Source of the DNA: Babylonia areolata
Taxonomy: Eukaryota; Mollusca; Gastropoda; Neogastropoda; Buccinidae
Length of the DNA stretch: 64,000 nt
Reading direction: 5' to 3'
NCBI RefSeq assembly: GCF_041734735.1
Contig: NC_134910.1
Coordinates: forward strand, 6,377,441-6,441,440
Positions within the stretch are counted from its first letter, which is position 1. Every line of letters begins with the position of its first letter. This document shows, piece after piece, positions 34,680-47,454 of the stretch. The translations under genes and the position numbers were made by a program. Under the pieces are notes generated by a model that saw nothing but the letters and a program-made list of their open reading frames with translations, searched no databases and was not told where the DNA came from.

Positions 34680-35200
34680 CTAGCCAATCAAACAACCAGT
34701 ACACCAAGGGACAACTAGCCAATCAAACGATCAGTACACCAAGGGACAACTAGCCAATCAAAATGCCAAGGGACAACTAGCCAATCAAAATGCCAAGGGA
34801 CAACTAGCCAATCAAACAACCAGTACACCAACAGAACAACTAGCCAATCAAAACACCAAGGGACCAATTAGCCAATCAAACAAGGGACCAACTAGCCAAT
34901 CAAACAAACAACACACCAAGGGACCAACTAGCCAATCAAACGACCAACGCACTAAGGGACCAACTAGCCAATCAAACAAGGGACCAACTAGCCAATCAAA
35001 CAAGGGACCAACTAGCCAATCAAACGACCAACACACCAAGGGACCAACTAGCCAATCAAACAAGGGACCAACTAGCCAATCAAACAAGGGACCAAGGGAC
35101 CAACTAGCCAATCAAACAAGGGACCAACTAGCCAATCAAACAAGGGACCAACTAGCCAATCAAACGACCAACACACCAAGGGACCAACTAGCCAATGCAC
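34680..35200. repeat. 23-39 bp minisatellite carrying CCAAT boxes, about 18 copies
   Basis: The unit core gaccaactagccaatcaaac is followed by aagg or by gaccaacacaccaagg. Nearly every unit contains one AGCCAATCA motif, the consensus bound by NF-Y. Confidence 0.93.
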
Positions 35201-35364
35201 CATGGGGCAGCCAGCCGACCCACCCTGTGTGTGTGCCCAAAGCCCGACTGCAGAGGGGTGAAGACGTCCACATAACTTTGGATGAAACGCTGAAATCAAA
35301 ACACCCCCTTCACCCGCCATCACTGGGGCTGCACAGGTTCTGCACTGAGGGCCTCAAGACGCGT

Positions 35365-35765
35365 CAACATCCTGACACATGTTCTCTGTCAACATCTTGA
35401 CACATGTTCTGTCAACATCCTGACACATGTTCTCTGCCAACATCCTGACACATGTTCTGTCAACACCCTGACACATGTTCACTGTCAACACCCTGACACA
35501 TGTTCTCTGTCAACGCCCCGACACGTGGTCTCTGTCAACGCCCCAACAAATGGTCTCTGTCAACACCCTGACACGTGGTCTCTGTCAACGCGCCGACACG
35601 TGGTCTCTGTCAACGCCCCGACACGTGGTCATGTCAACACCCTGACACGTGGTCTCTGTCAACGCCCTGACACGTGGTCTCTGTCAACACCCTGACACGT
35701 GGTCATGTCAACACCCTGACACCTGTTCTGTCAACATCCTGACACATGTTCTGTCAACATCCATG
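35365..35765. repeat. About 25-bp minisatellite with E-box variants, about 16 copies
   Basis: The unit is tgtcaacaccctgacacatg followed by ttctc. Central copies change to gacacgtggtctc, which contains the palindromic E-box CACGTG. Confidence 0.93.
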
Positions 35766-36075
35766 AATTCCTATCCACTGTGTCTAGAGCTGGGCACAGG
35801 AAGGCAATGAATTCCTATCCACTGTGTGTAGGACTGGGCACAGGAAGGCAATGAATTCCTATCCACTGTGTCTAGGGCTGGGCACAGGAAGGCAATGAAT
35901 TCCTATCCACTGTGTCTAGGGCTGGGCACAGGAAGGCAATGAATTCCTATCCACTGTGTCTAGGGCTGGGCATAGGAAGGCAATGAATTCCTATCCACTG
36001 TGTCTAGGGCTGGGCACAGGAAAAAGGCAATGAATTCCTATCCACTGTGTCTAGGGCTGGGCATAGGAAGGCTGG
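35757..36075. repeat. 44-bp minisatellite, about 7 copies
   Basis: The unit is ggcaatgaattcctatccac, then tgtgtctagggctgggcaca, then ggaa. Copies are nearly identical. Confidence 0.95.
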
Positions 36076-36116
36076 GCCCAGTCCTCTCCTTCCAATGTTG
36101 TTTTTATTTTTTTTTT

Positions 36117-36236
36117 AACCTTCCCCATCCTGAGTAGGGTACCCAATCACACCTGGGTACAGTGGACAAAATGACAGTGCTTTTCACAAGGACATGACAC
36201 CATGCTGAAACAGGGACTGGAACCCTGATCACTGCC
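36117..36236 (-). mobile_element. tRNA-SINE fragment next to a talin donor
   Basis: The minus strand contains tgtccttgtgaaaagcactg, then acccaggtgtgattgggtac and ggggaaggttaaaa. This resembles a SINE central region known to me from molluscs and echinoderms (family name not certain). It ends about 57 bp after the donor of the talin exon at 36293. Confidence 0.6.
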
Positions 36237-36292
36237 CCCCCCCCCCCCCCCCAACCCCCTCCCGTCCCCCTGACAAAAGACCAAAGTCTCAC

Positions 36293-36417
36293 CCTGGCAG
36301 CCTGGCGAGGCTTCAGCTGGGACAGTTTCTTGGCGGCTGCCTCGATGGAGCTGGCGGCACTCAGCAGTTCGTTCTCCGCGATGACGGTGGGGTCATCGGG
36401 GTCAACCCACTCCGACC
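36293..36417 (-). CDS. TLN1: Talin exon, start of the R13 module
   Basis: A 125-nt exon. Its first two bases complete a Gly codon split with the exon at 56410, and 41 codons follow: SEWVDPDDPTVIAENELLSA, then ASSIEAAAKKLSQLKPRQAA, then R. Human talin reads TEWVDPEDPTVIAENELLGA and AAAIEAAAKKLEQLKPR here. The WVDP(D/E)DPTVIAENELL block is the start of the C-terminal actin-binding site. The acceptor is ttgacag and the donor gtgaga (phase 0). It is separated from the previous exon by an intron of about 20 kb. Confidence 0.97.
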
Positions 36418-36419
36418 CT

Positions 36420-37147
36420 GTCAACCACAGCAATGTTGCGTCAGCTTCTTTCACCTCTTCCCCCTTCCTTCCTCCCTCCCCCCTTACCCACCTCACCTCC
36501 CCCACTCCTCAAATCACTCAGTAAACGATCATAAATCAGCAAGTCAACAAACATACCGACACAGAAAAACACAGCACAACATGGACACACAACACTGTAT
36601 ATCCAAAGCCATGTGATCAAATACTTTCACATTGGACAAGACACATTTCTGATGTAAAAAAAAAAAAAAAAAAAAAAAGTCTTCTGTGAAAATTCTTCTG
36701 TAATCTTCCTAGAAAAAAAAAAAAGAAAAAAAAAAGGAAGAATACTAATTTTTGTCTCTACTCAGAAAATCAGTTCTCGTCACTTCTCAGAGAAGCCACC
36801 CTGATCAGTCACAGTGTACAGTATACCCAAGGAACAGCTACACGTCTGTCACAGTCAGTCTGCATCCTGACAGCTTTCTAGCTTTTCCTTCCTGTTCAAC
36901 AACACATGGGGTGTTCAACTGTGTCTCATCCTTCTCTCAAGGAATCTGTATGCACCTAACAGGCTTGCTGCAGCACGCAGTGTCCCAAGTGGAGAATACG
37001 CCTACCGCACACGAGTACCGCAGGACTGCCCCATGTGTAAAGACACGTCGGGATACTGCAGACAGTCCCCGCACTACACTGCACTGTCACTGACAGCACT
37101 GGTTCCTCACAGATCTTCAGCCCTCACTTCTGGCTGACTGTGTTCCA

Positions 37148-37193
<46 letters not shown>

Positions 37194-37620
37194 TTACTCA
37201 TCACTGGGGTTCATCGTTAACCAATACATGTGCACTATTACACACCAGTACATCCTAAAACAGCTAAAAAAAAAAAAAATCATAATTAAAAATAAAAACA
37301 ATAAAAACAACAACAAAACAACAGAAAACATCAGCATGGCATAACCAAGATGAGGTTTATGATTTCAGAAAATCAACGAATGTAACTCAAATCCATGCAG
37401 AACAGCCAGACACCAACCACCAACTGACATTCATAATGGAATGCTACAGTTTCTCACAACTACAGCCTGTCAATCAAACGGATGGTTTAACACTCCTACC
37501 ACACACACACAAACACACTGGCCAAGCTGTGGCCCTGTACTGTCCAGGAGGGGGTTGGGGGGGGGGGGGGGGGGCGAGGAGCAACGCACTCTACAGCCTT
37601 TCTGCCTTTATATATTTTTT
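36420..37620. other. TLN1: Single-copy talin intron sequence
   Basis: It includes A-rich runs (36656-36678, 36712-36735), (CA)n at 37160-37185 and a G run near 37556-37574. No exon or element is recognised. Confidence 0.5.
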
Positions 37621-37627
37621 TTTTTTA

Positions 37628-37695
37628 CAGCTGATGTGGTGTAGCACATATGGGTTTGTCCACACGCTCTGACACCTCCGTGAAACTGTCTACCT
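37628..37695 (+). mobile_element. SINE 3'-end fragment
   Basis: gctgatgtggtgtagcacat and gggtttgtcc...ctgacacctcc match the 3' part of the SINE at 3049-3555 in plus orientation. Confidence 0.7.
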
Positions 37696-37779
37696 CATGC
37701 ACTAGACCTGGGCCACGCTGACAGACAGGAACCATGGGGGAGGGAGGGGAGGGGAGAGGGAGGCTGCAAGCCAAGTGAG

Positions 37780-37995
37780 GGTGGGGTGGGGTGGGGTGGG
37801 GTGGGGGTCCATACAACATAGAGACAGAGGTTGGTGAGGAAAGGACACACCACACAATTGTCATGCTCACCCACCCCTCTCCCTTCACTCCACCTACATA
37901 CACACACACACATACACACACGCACACACATACACACACACACACATGCACACACACGCATGAATACACACACACGCGCGCGCGCATGTGCACAC
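37780..37995. repeat. Simple repeats: (GGGGT)n and CA/CG tracts
   Basis: A ggggt repeat at 37782-37806 is followed by CA/TACA/CGCG tracts at 37899-37995. Confidence 0.85.
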
Positions 37996-38174
37996 ACTAT
38001 GAACATTATCAGCAAGCGCAGCTGCCCAATGTGTAACTGAATGAGTAACAGGAAGAATACATATATGTGTGCATGGACATGTTAAATAAAGTTCCTCATC
38101 ACACACATGACATGTCGGAACTATTCTATAAAAAGTACAGTTCAACTCCCCACATTCCACAGTGGTCACTGTAC

Positions 38175-39010
38175 CCTCCAACCAACACCAACCAACACAC
38201 AGGACCCACATGATTTCCAACACACAGGACCCACCCACATGATTCCCAACACACAGGACCCACATGATTCCCAACACACAGGACCCACATGATTCCCAGG
38301 ACCCACATGATTCCCAACACACAGGACCCACATGATTCCCAACACACAGGACCGACATGATTCCCAACACACAGGACCCACCCACATTATTCCCAACACA
38401 CCACATGATTCCCAACACACAGGACACATGATTCCCAACACACAGGACCCACATGATTCCCAACACACAGGGCACACCCACATGATTGCCAACACACAGG
38501 ACCCACCCACATGATTCCCGACACACAGGACCCACATGATTCCCGACAGACAGGACCCACATGATTCCCAACACACAGGACCCACATGATTCCCAACACA
38601 CAGGACCCACATGATTCCCAACACACAGGACCCACATGATTCCCAACACACAGGACCCACATGATTCCCAACACACCACATGATTCCCGACACACAGGAC
38701 CCACATGATTCCCAACACACAGGACCCACATGATTCCCAACACACAGGACCCACATGATTCCCAACACACAGGACCCACATGATTCCCAACACACCACAT
38801 GATTCCCAACACACAGGACCCACATGATTCCCAACACACAGGACCCACATGATTCCCAACACACAGGACACAGGACCCACATGATTCCCAGCACACAGGA
38901 CACAGGACCCACATGATTCCCCACACACAGGACCCACATGATTCCCCACACACAACACACAGGCCCCACGTGATTCCCAACACACAGGACACTGGCCCCA
39001 CATGATTCCC
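38175..39010. repeat. 25-bp minisatellite, about 33 copies
   Basis: The unit is acccacatgattcccaacac plus acagg; some copies lack the acaggaccc part. The minus strand stays open over much of its length and reads as Cys/Gly/Trp-rich cycles (repeat product). Confidence 0.95.
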
Positions 39011-39136
39011 CACATCCATCAAGCAACAGCGGCCATGTCTGTTCATCATGCACAGCGATGGGGGCGGGCCCGATGCAGTCAGAGACAGGGGGGGGGGGGA
39101 GGGGGAACACCACACACAACACATCCACTGACCAGT

Positions 39137-39310
39137 CCACACCCACATGCCCCCACACCCCTGTTTCCCACAACAAACATCACCTCTCTATCACACACCA
39201 GCACCAGGAAGACAACAGGTACCACACCCACATGCCCCCACACCCCTGTTTCCCACAACAAACATCACCTCTCTATCACACACCAGCACCAGGAAGACAA
39301 CAGGTACCAC
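39137..39310. repeat. 85-bp direct duplication
   Basis: Two adjacent, essentially identical 85-bp copies begin ccacacccacatgcccccac and end aagacaacaggta. Confidence 0.92.
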
Positions 39311-40160
39311 ACCAATACCACAACGTGAGCAGCTAGCAAAATGGTTCAGCTGTCCCAAGGACCACAGATCTATACCACCTGTACAGTGAGAAGGTCAACA
39401 TGCTGAAAAGTGAAGGGAAAGGGAGAGAGCAGCTGAAGACTGAGGACACAGTGAGCACAGAGAAGAGAAAGGCGTGGCGGCGGCTCCACCGTCCTACAGC
39501 ATCACACTACCCAGGGGTTAACCACACACCACGCAGGTCAAACAACTCCACAACACCCACAACTCAAACCGAAGAAAAGTGCATGTCTGCACACGCAGCG
39601 TGCGCGCACACACAAGCACACACATACACTCATTAAAAAGACACGTCTGCTAAGGCGCTACTGAGCCCCCCCCGGACACAAATTTACGCAGCATACATCT
39701 CTGCCAGCGCTCAGATCCACTGACACTGGCCTCAGCCTGCCAGATCTGGAGGCGTGTGACACAAACCCCAGCAAGGTCTGTGCCACCACTGTATGCTGCG
39801 TAAATCCATGAGGGTTTCCAAGAAGCGAGCACAGTGTGTGTCCTACACTGGTCCCCCGGGAGCACAGGTCAGTGTGGTGCCACACAAGACACCGTCTACA
39901 GCTGGACCAGCCAGTGACCACACCTCCAGGGGGGGGTGGCGGTCAGTTTAGTGCCGGACGCTGTCTGTCACATGAGGTAGCTGACTTAGTAGTGCAACAC
40001 TGACAACAGACATTCTACAGGGCTCATTCCTCTAGCTGCCCACAGGGCTGACTACCTGTCCACACTCAAGTCTTTACCTGGGCTGTAATAGGACCAGCGA
40101 AAATTTTGGCAATCTGAATGGACAAACAGTGTCATGGACATCAAACAGGGGTGGTGACTG
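39311..40160. other. TLN1: Single-copy talin intron sequence
   Basis: About 850 bp with no recognisable exon, SINE or array. Confidence 0.45.
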
Positions 40161-40164
40161 CTGT

Positions 40165-40691
40165 CAACACCTCACACAGCACAGGACACACAGCACAGGA
40201 CACACACACACACACACACAGCACAGGACACACACACACACACAGCACAGGACACACACACAGCACAGGACACACACACACACACAGCACAGGACACACA
40301 CACAGCACAGGACACACACACAGCACAGGACACACACACACACAGCACAGGACACACACACACACACAGCACAGGACACACACACACACACACAGCACAG
40401 GACACACACACACACAGCACAGGACACACACACACACACACAGCACAGGACACACACACACACACACAGCACAGGACACACACACACACACAGCACAGGA
40501 CACACACACACACACAGCACAGGACACACACACACACACACACACAGCACAGGACACACACACACACACACACACACAGCACAGGACACACACACAGCAC
40601 AGGACACACACACACACACAGCACAGGACACACACACACACACAGCACAGGACACACACACAGCACAGGACACACACACACACACAGCACA

Positions 40692-40731
<40 letters not shown>

Positions 40732-40745
40732 CACAGGACACACTC
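40165..40745. repeat. CA-rich minisatellite (agcacagga spacer), about 25 units
   Basis: Units of cacagcacaggacacacaca vary only in the number of CA dinucleotides (18-46 bp). Long His/Thr or Cys/Val frames on both strands are repeat products. Confidence 0.95.
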
Positions 40746-41035
40746 ACACACAACACATCACAAAGTCTACACACACACTACAGGACACACACGCCTTATG
40801 ACCACCTAACATCATCATGCTGCTTTACACACTGATCTAACACCACCAAAACACATCAGCTCTTCCAAACGACCTGTGCACTGATCAATGTAACACACAT
40901 GACTGCTTCTCCCACAACTGTCAATACAATGAATGGAAGGAAGAATGTGAAACGGGTCCCCTAAATGTACACACTAACATACTGATCATCACACATCATC
41001 ACATGCACGCGCACGCACACACACTCATGCGCGCG

Positions 41036-41069
<34 letters not shown>

Positions 41070-41169
41070 AGCTATGAAAATGATAAAACTACTGAATAAT
41101 CATACTGACTCTTCACAGCTGCCAAAACAAACAAAACACACGGTAACCCACATGCATGTACTGATCACT

Positions 41170-41385
41170 CCATGCAAACACCACTCCAACACCACTCACC
41201 CCACACCACCCCAACACCACTCACCCCACACCACTCCAACACCACTCACCCCACACCCAAACCTGTGTCCATGCAAACACCACCCCAACACCACTCACCC
41301 CACACCACTCCAACACCACTCACCCCACACCCAAACCTGTGTCCGTGCAAACACCACCCCAACACCACTCACCCCACACCCTAAC
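41170..41385. repeat. About 25-bp and compound 85-bp repeat
   Basis: aacaccactcaccccacacc units are grouped with catgcaaacaccaccc into a higher-order unit repeated about 2.5 times. Confidence 0.85.
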
Positions 41386-41985
41386 CTCATGCAATATACA
41401 CCACTTGTACACCCCCCCACAAAGTGATGAAAGACAAAACTCCCTGACCAGGTCTCCTCCACACAACTATCAATGAACTAACCATTCCACTCAAGGGGTG
41501 GATCTCTCATCACCTCCTGCCCCTCAGTGACTCAACAACTTCCATGACACACAGCACCACTCCACTGACAGCCAACAATGCTAGCTTCATGCACCCCCTA
41601 CCCATCCAGCACACCCCCACCCACCCCCCACCCCATCACCGCCCCTCTTCATCAATGCCTCTTGTGGAGGGAGATACAGACAGATCAGGCCGCATACACC
41701 ACACCGTCACACTAAACAATAATAAAGCTTTTAATCAAATATCCACACTCACGGAAAAAAAACACCACCACCACCACCAACAACAACAAAAAAAACGCCT
41801 GGGACACATACGTAGCAGCAACACAAGAACAAGCCCAAAAAAACCAATCTCACCACAAACACCAAGGAAAACAACACCAGAAACACAGGATCATCTCACT
41901 GGCAATGCCAAACACCAACGCCAACAGCCACCACACAAAAAAAAACAACAGCCAGGCAACCAGACAAGGAAGCAAGGCGACAGCC
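41386..41985. other. TLN1: Single-copy talin intron, A/C-rich
   Basis: It contains (CAA)/(CCA)-rich runs at 41760-41795. No gene recognised. Confidence 0.45.
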
Positions 41986-41989
41986 AGGA

Positions 41990-42725
41990 GACACAAGACG
42001 ACGAACCACAGCCCACACAACCACTTCATCACAAAGCCGTCAACTTTCACAACCAGACAATGAAACAAAGCAACAGCCAGGAGAGACACCAGACGATGAA
42101 CCACAGCCCACACAACCACTTCATCACAAAGCCGTCAACTTTCACAACCAGACAATGAAACAAAGCAACAGCAGGAGAGACACCAGACGACGAACCACAG
42201 CCCACACAACCACTTCATCACAAAGCCGTCAGACTTTCACAACCAGACAATGAAACAAAGCAACAGCCAGGAGAGACACCAGACGATGAACCACAGCCCA
42301 CACAACCACTTCATCACAAAGCCGTGTGACTTTCACAACCAGACAATGAAACAAAGCAACAGCCAGGAGAGACACCAGACGACGAACCACAGCCCACACA
42401 ACCACTTCATCACAAAGCCGTCAACTTTCACAACCAGACAATGAAACAAAGCAACAGCCAGGAGAGACACCAGACGACGAACCACAGCCCACACAACCAC
42501 TTCATCACAAAGCCGTGTGGACTTTCACAACCAGACAATGAAACAAAGCAACAGCCAGGAGAGACACCAGACGATGAACCACAGCCCACACAACCACTTC
42601 ATCACAAAGCCGTCAACTTTCACAACCAGACAATGAAACAAAGCAACAGCCAGGAGAGACACCAGACGATGAACCACAGCCCACACAACCACTTCATCAC
42701 AAAGCCATGTGGACTTTCACAACCA
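41990..42725. repeat. 95-97 bp minisatellite, about 7-8 copies
   Basis: The unit runs from gacaatgaaacaaagcaaca through gccaggagagacaccagacg to acaaagccgtcaactttcac. Spacing between gacaatg landmarks (42056, 42151, 42246, 42342) is 95-96 bp. Confidence 0.94.
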
Positions 42726-42959
42726 GCACAGTCACAGCCAGACACACACCACACACACAGAGTGTAACAGACACCAACATTTATATCTATATATAGACAG
42801 AGAGTGAGACTGAACGCAGACATGAGAAAAACAGACACCGATATAGAGAGAATGACGATAATAAGAACACCAGTACGCTGCATGCTCCTTCACAAGGTAG
42901 TAAAAAACAAAACAAAACAAAAAACACATCTTCATTTCAGCACGACTCGGCTAGACCAC

Positions 42960-42996
42960 ACTGACTGCACAGTGCATGCATGCACCCACACACACG

Positions 42997-43031
<35 letters not shown>

Positions 43032-43083
43032 GCATGCGCATATCCTCCCTCATTCAATCACACACAAGCCATTACACACACAT

Positions 43084-43131
<48 letters not shown>

Positions 43132-43208
43132 ACATCCTCCGTCATTCAGTCACACACAAGCCCATAAATACACATCCTCTCTCTCACACACACACACACA
43201 CACACATC

Positions 43209-43242
<34 letters not shown>

Positions 43243-43275
43243 TCCTCTCTCTCTCACACACACACACACACAAAG
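42960..43275. repeat. CA/TC compound microsatellites
   Basis: Alternating (CA)n, (CG)n and (TC)n tracts include duplicated cacatcctc blocks. Confidence 0.92.
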
Positions 43276-43469
43276 CCCCCCCCCCCCCCAACCACCCCCC
43301 ACCCATCCAGCCACATGCCCACACAGAGTGGTACAGCCAAAGCAGAACACAGACATGAGGCAGCCAGAGGTGCAGGCAGCACAGACGACGACACCAACAC
43401 CTACCGCCATCTGCAGGAACACCGCCCGGAGCGCCAAGGTGTGCCCACACACAACAGAAACAACACCGC

Positions 43470-44015
43470 CCACGTTACACTTCACACCACAACTCCCTTC
43501 TACAACACCGCCCACGTTACACTCCACACCACAACTCCCTTCTACAACACCGCCCACGTTACACTTCACACCACAACTCCCTTCTACAACACCGCCCACG
43601 TTACACTTCACACCACAACTCCCTTCTACAACACCGCCCACGTTACCCTTCACATCACAACTCCCTTCTACAACACCGCCCACGTTACCCTTCATATCAC
43701 AACTCCCTTCTACAACACCGCCCACGTTGCACTTCACACCACAACTCCCTTCTACAACACCGCCCACGTTGCACTTCACACCACAACTCCCTTCTACCAC
43801 ACCGCCCACGTTACACTTCACACCACAACTCCCTTCTACAACACCGCCCACGTTGCACTTCACACCACAACTCCCTTCTACAACACCGCCCACGTTACAC
43901 TTCACACCACAACTCCCTTCTACAACACCGCCCACGTTACACTTCACACCACAACTCCCTTCTACAACACCGCCCACGTTACACTTCACATCACAACTCC
44001 CTTCTACAACACCGC
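43470..44015. repeat. 42-bp minisatellite, 13 copies
   Basis: The unit is acaccgcccacgttacactt, then cacaccacaactcccttcta, then ca. Since 42 is divisible by 3, each open frame repeats a fixed 14-residue peptide (for example NTAHVTLHTTTPFY). No start context, splice signals or homology support a gene. Confidence 0.95.
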
Positions 44016-44359
44016 CCCACCCACCATCATCATCACACCACATGTCGTCACCACCACCTGACTCCTTTCTGTGCCGTTTGTCACAATCAGTAACCTAGGA
44101 TGTGTTGAACTGCAATGTTGCTTCTCTTTATCTTGTGCGTCGAGTTGTCTTGTCGTGCACTGTTGTGTTGTGTTGTTTTGCACTGCTTTCTGTTGTGTTG
44201 CGTTGTGTTGTGTTGCACCACTCTGATTTGTGTTGCAGTGTGTTACACGGCTTTGTGTTGTGTTGTATCCTATCCTGTTCTATCTTAGTAAGTCGCAACA
44301 GATTTCTCACATCCTAGTCAGAATTATTACCGCTTGGCCACCCCCACTCTGGTTTGTCA

Positions 44360-44880
44360 CAGTGCTCAGACAGTGTCACTGTCATTTGTCACAGTCCTCA
44401 CACAGTGTCACTGTCATCTGTCACAGTCCTCACACAGTGTCACTGTCATCTGTCACAGTCCTCAGTGTCACTGTCATCTGTCACAGTCCTCAGTGTCACT
44501 GTCATCTGTCACAGTCCTCAGTGTCACTGCCACAGTCCTCAGACAGTGTCACTGTCATCTGCCACAGTCCTCAGTGTCACTGTCATCTGTCACAGTCCTC
44601 AGTGTCACTGCCACAGTCCTCAGACAGTGTCACTGTCATCTGCCACAGTCCTCAGTGTCACTGTCATCTGCCACAGTCCTCAGTGTCACTGTCATCTGCC
44701 ACAGTCCTCAGACAGTATCACTGTCATCTGTCACAGTCCTCAGTGTCACTGCCACAGTCCTCACACAGTGTCACTGTCATCTGTCACAGTCCTCACACAG
44801 TGTCACTGTCATCTGTCACAGTCCTCACACAGTGTCACTGTCATCTGTCACAGTGCTCACAGTGTCACTGTCGTCTGTCA
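44360..44880. repeat. 24-30 bp minisatellite, about 20 copies
   Basis: The unit is cagtgtcactgtcatctgtc followed by acagtcctca, with shortened forms lacking ctgtcat. Confidence 0.94.
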
Positions 44881-44884
44881 CTAA

Positions 44885-45990
44885 AATCCGGTGGACTCTC
44901 TCTTCATGTACCGCAAACTAGCATGTGATGTTTCCATCCCCATAATCGGCATTTGTCAAAGGTATGAATTTTGTTCATATGCTCATTGCACCACTGGTGA
45001 GATTCAAAGAAACATACTTTAAAAAACAAACAAACAAAAAAGATTTTTTATTCATATGCTTGCTATTTAAAACAGTTGGGAGTTCTTGGTTAGTAACCTT
45101 GTGTACTCAGTACGCACCAACACGTGAGGTTTATATGAAATACTCAAAAAAAATAAGGAGAAAGATTGTTTAAAACCAACAGACAGCTGGTACAATGCTG
45201 GTGCATCATTCATCAGCACACCGCCAACTACACACAACTTGGCATCTTAGCACTAACATTTAAATCTCACCAACAGGAACATTAGCTAAAAGTTCTAAGT
45301 ATCAAGCTCTGCAATGACTGCTTAACTAAGCATGACACGTACTATAAATCATGTACCCTACCTGGCCAGCAGTTAAAAAAAAAAAAAAAAGAAAAAAAAA
45401 GAACACCTGTCCACTACTAGTCAGCCTGAACCATGACAAACTACTATCAAGGCCCAAACACACAAGGTACAGACACTACAAATACACATCATGACTGGCC
45501 TCCACCATCGTCACTCATCACACCACCCCTTTCCACCTCTCACTGTTTCTAACTGGCCCCCAAACAAAGTCACCATGCATGCAGCAAAAAGAAGTGAGGA
45601 AAAAAAAAAACACAACACATAGCAAAGAACACCAGAAAAATGTCCACCAAAACTAAAAACTGGCCTGCTGTGCTTGACGCACAAGTGGCCTTTTTGGAAG
45701 CAGAGATACAAACACCTGAAAAAGTGCACCAAAAGTGGGGGGGGGGGGTACTGATAACGTCTCCCTTTCTAAAAAAGTTTCTGATCACATCCTCTGTAAC
45801 CAAAGGATCGGCATTATGACAGAAATCTTTATCTTTATCCTTTGTTCCACAGTCAGGGCTGAACAGGACCCAGTATCTTAGCCTTCCATGACTGACGAGG
45901 ACATCAGCATGCAGGCACTTCACAGGTCACACCCTCCCTGCCACCCCCCTGTACACAGAGTTTGTGTTGACGGCAACACACTACACGTCT
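44885..45990. other. TLN1: Single-copy AT-rich talin intron
   Basis: About 1.1 kb; A runs at 45375-45400 and a G run at 45738. No exon or element recognised. Confidence 0.5.
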
Positions 45991-45999
45991 CCTTCACAC

Positions 46000-47090
46000 T
46001 GTCAACACAGCCCTTTTTACACACACACACAATATATATACATATATACTGTCAGCACAGCCCTTTTTACACACAATCAACACAGTCAACACAGCCCTTT
46101 TTACACACAATGTACAGTCAACACAGCCCTTTTTACACACAATGTACACATTCAATACAGCCTTTTACACACAATGTACAGTCAACACAGCCCTTTTTAC
46201 ACACAATGCACACTGTCAACACAGCCCTTTTTACATACAATGTACACAGTCAATACAGCCCTTTTTACACACAATGTACACAGTCAATACTGCCCTTTTT
46301 ACACACAATGTACACTGTCAACACAGCCCTTTTTACACACAATGTACACTGTCAACAGTCCTTTTTACACACAATGTACCGTCAATACGGCCCCTTTTAC
46401 ATTCAATTACACTGTCAACACAGCCCTTTTTACACACAATGTACACTGTCAACACAGCCCTTTTTACACACAATACACGCTGTCAACACGGCCCATTTTT
46501 ACACACAATGTACACTGTCAACACAGCCCTTTTTACACACAATGTACACTGTCAACACAGCCCTTTTTACACACAATGTACACAGTCAACACAGCCCATT
46601 TTTACACACAATGTACACAGTCAACACAGCCCTTTTTACACACAATGTACACTGTCAACACAGCCCTTTTTACACACAATACACACTGTCAACATGGCCC
46701 TTTTTACACACAATGTACACTGTCAACACAGCCCTTTTTACACACAATACACACTGTCAACATGGCCCTTTTTACACACAATGTACACTGTCAACACAGC
46801 CCTTTTTACACACAATGTACACAGTCAACACAGCCCATTTTTACACACAATACACACTGTCAACACAGCCCATTTTTACACACAATACACACTGTCAACA
46901 CAGCCCTTTTTACACACAATGTACACTGTCAACACAGCCCTTTTTACACACAATACACACTGTCAACACGGCCCATTTTTACACACAATGTACACTGTCA
47001 ACACAGCCCTTTTTACACACAATGTACACAGTCAACACAGCCCTTTTTACACACAATGTACACAGTCAACACAGCCCATTTTTACAAATA
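46000..47090. repeat. 34-bp minisatellite, about 32 copies
   Basis: The unit is acactgtcaacacagccctt, then tttacacacaatgt. Variants include atacac for atgtac and cattttt for cttttt. Confidence 0.95.
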
Positions 47091-47454
47091 TGCCAGAGAC
47101 CATAACCATAGCCCCCTTTTTTTTCCACACACAATACAGAAACGCAAATTAATTCGCAAATAACAAATTTTCAACCTTCCTCTGGCACTTTGCTACAGCT
47201 ACTCTTGATAAACAAGATAATACACAACGGCAATGAAATAAAACGTGAAGTGACCAAACATTCAGCCAACGATACTAGCTCGAGTAAAATCTATACAGGA
47301 CAAAATTTTAATAAACAAAAGAAATACACACAAAAATAAAAACAGGTATAAGATAAGCAAGTGCTGATACAGCGATGAGACCATTTACTTATCAACTGAG
47401 CCAAAGCTGTGATTATTTTTTCAGTCCACCAATACCTCTCGAGATGAACAGCTG

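Noticed and set aside
43470-44015. 14-residue periodic frame as a repeat protein
   Set aside because: The 42-bp period alone explains it; no start, splice or homology evidence, and other frames are equally open.
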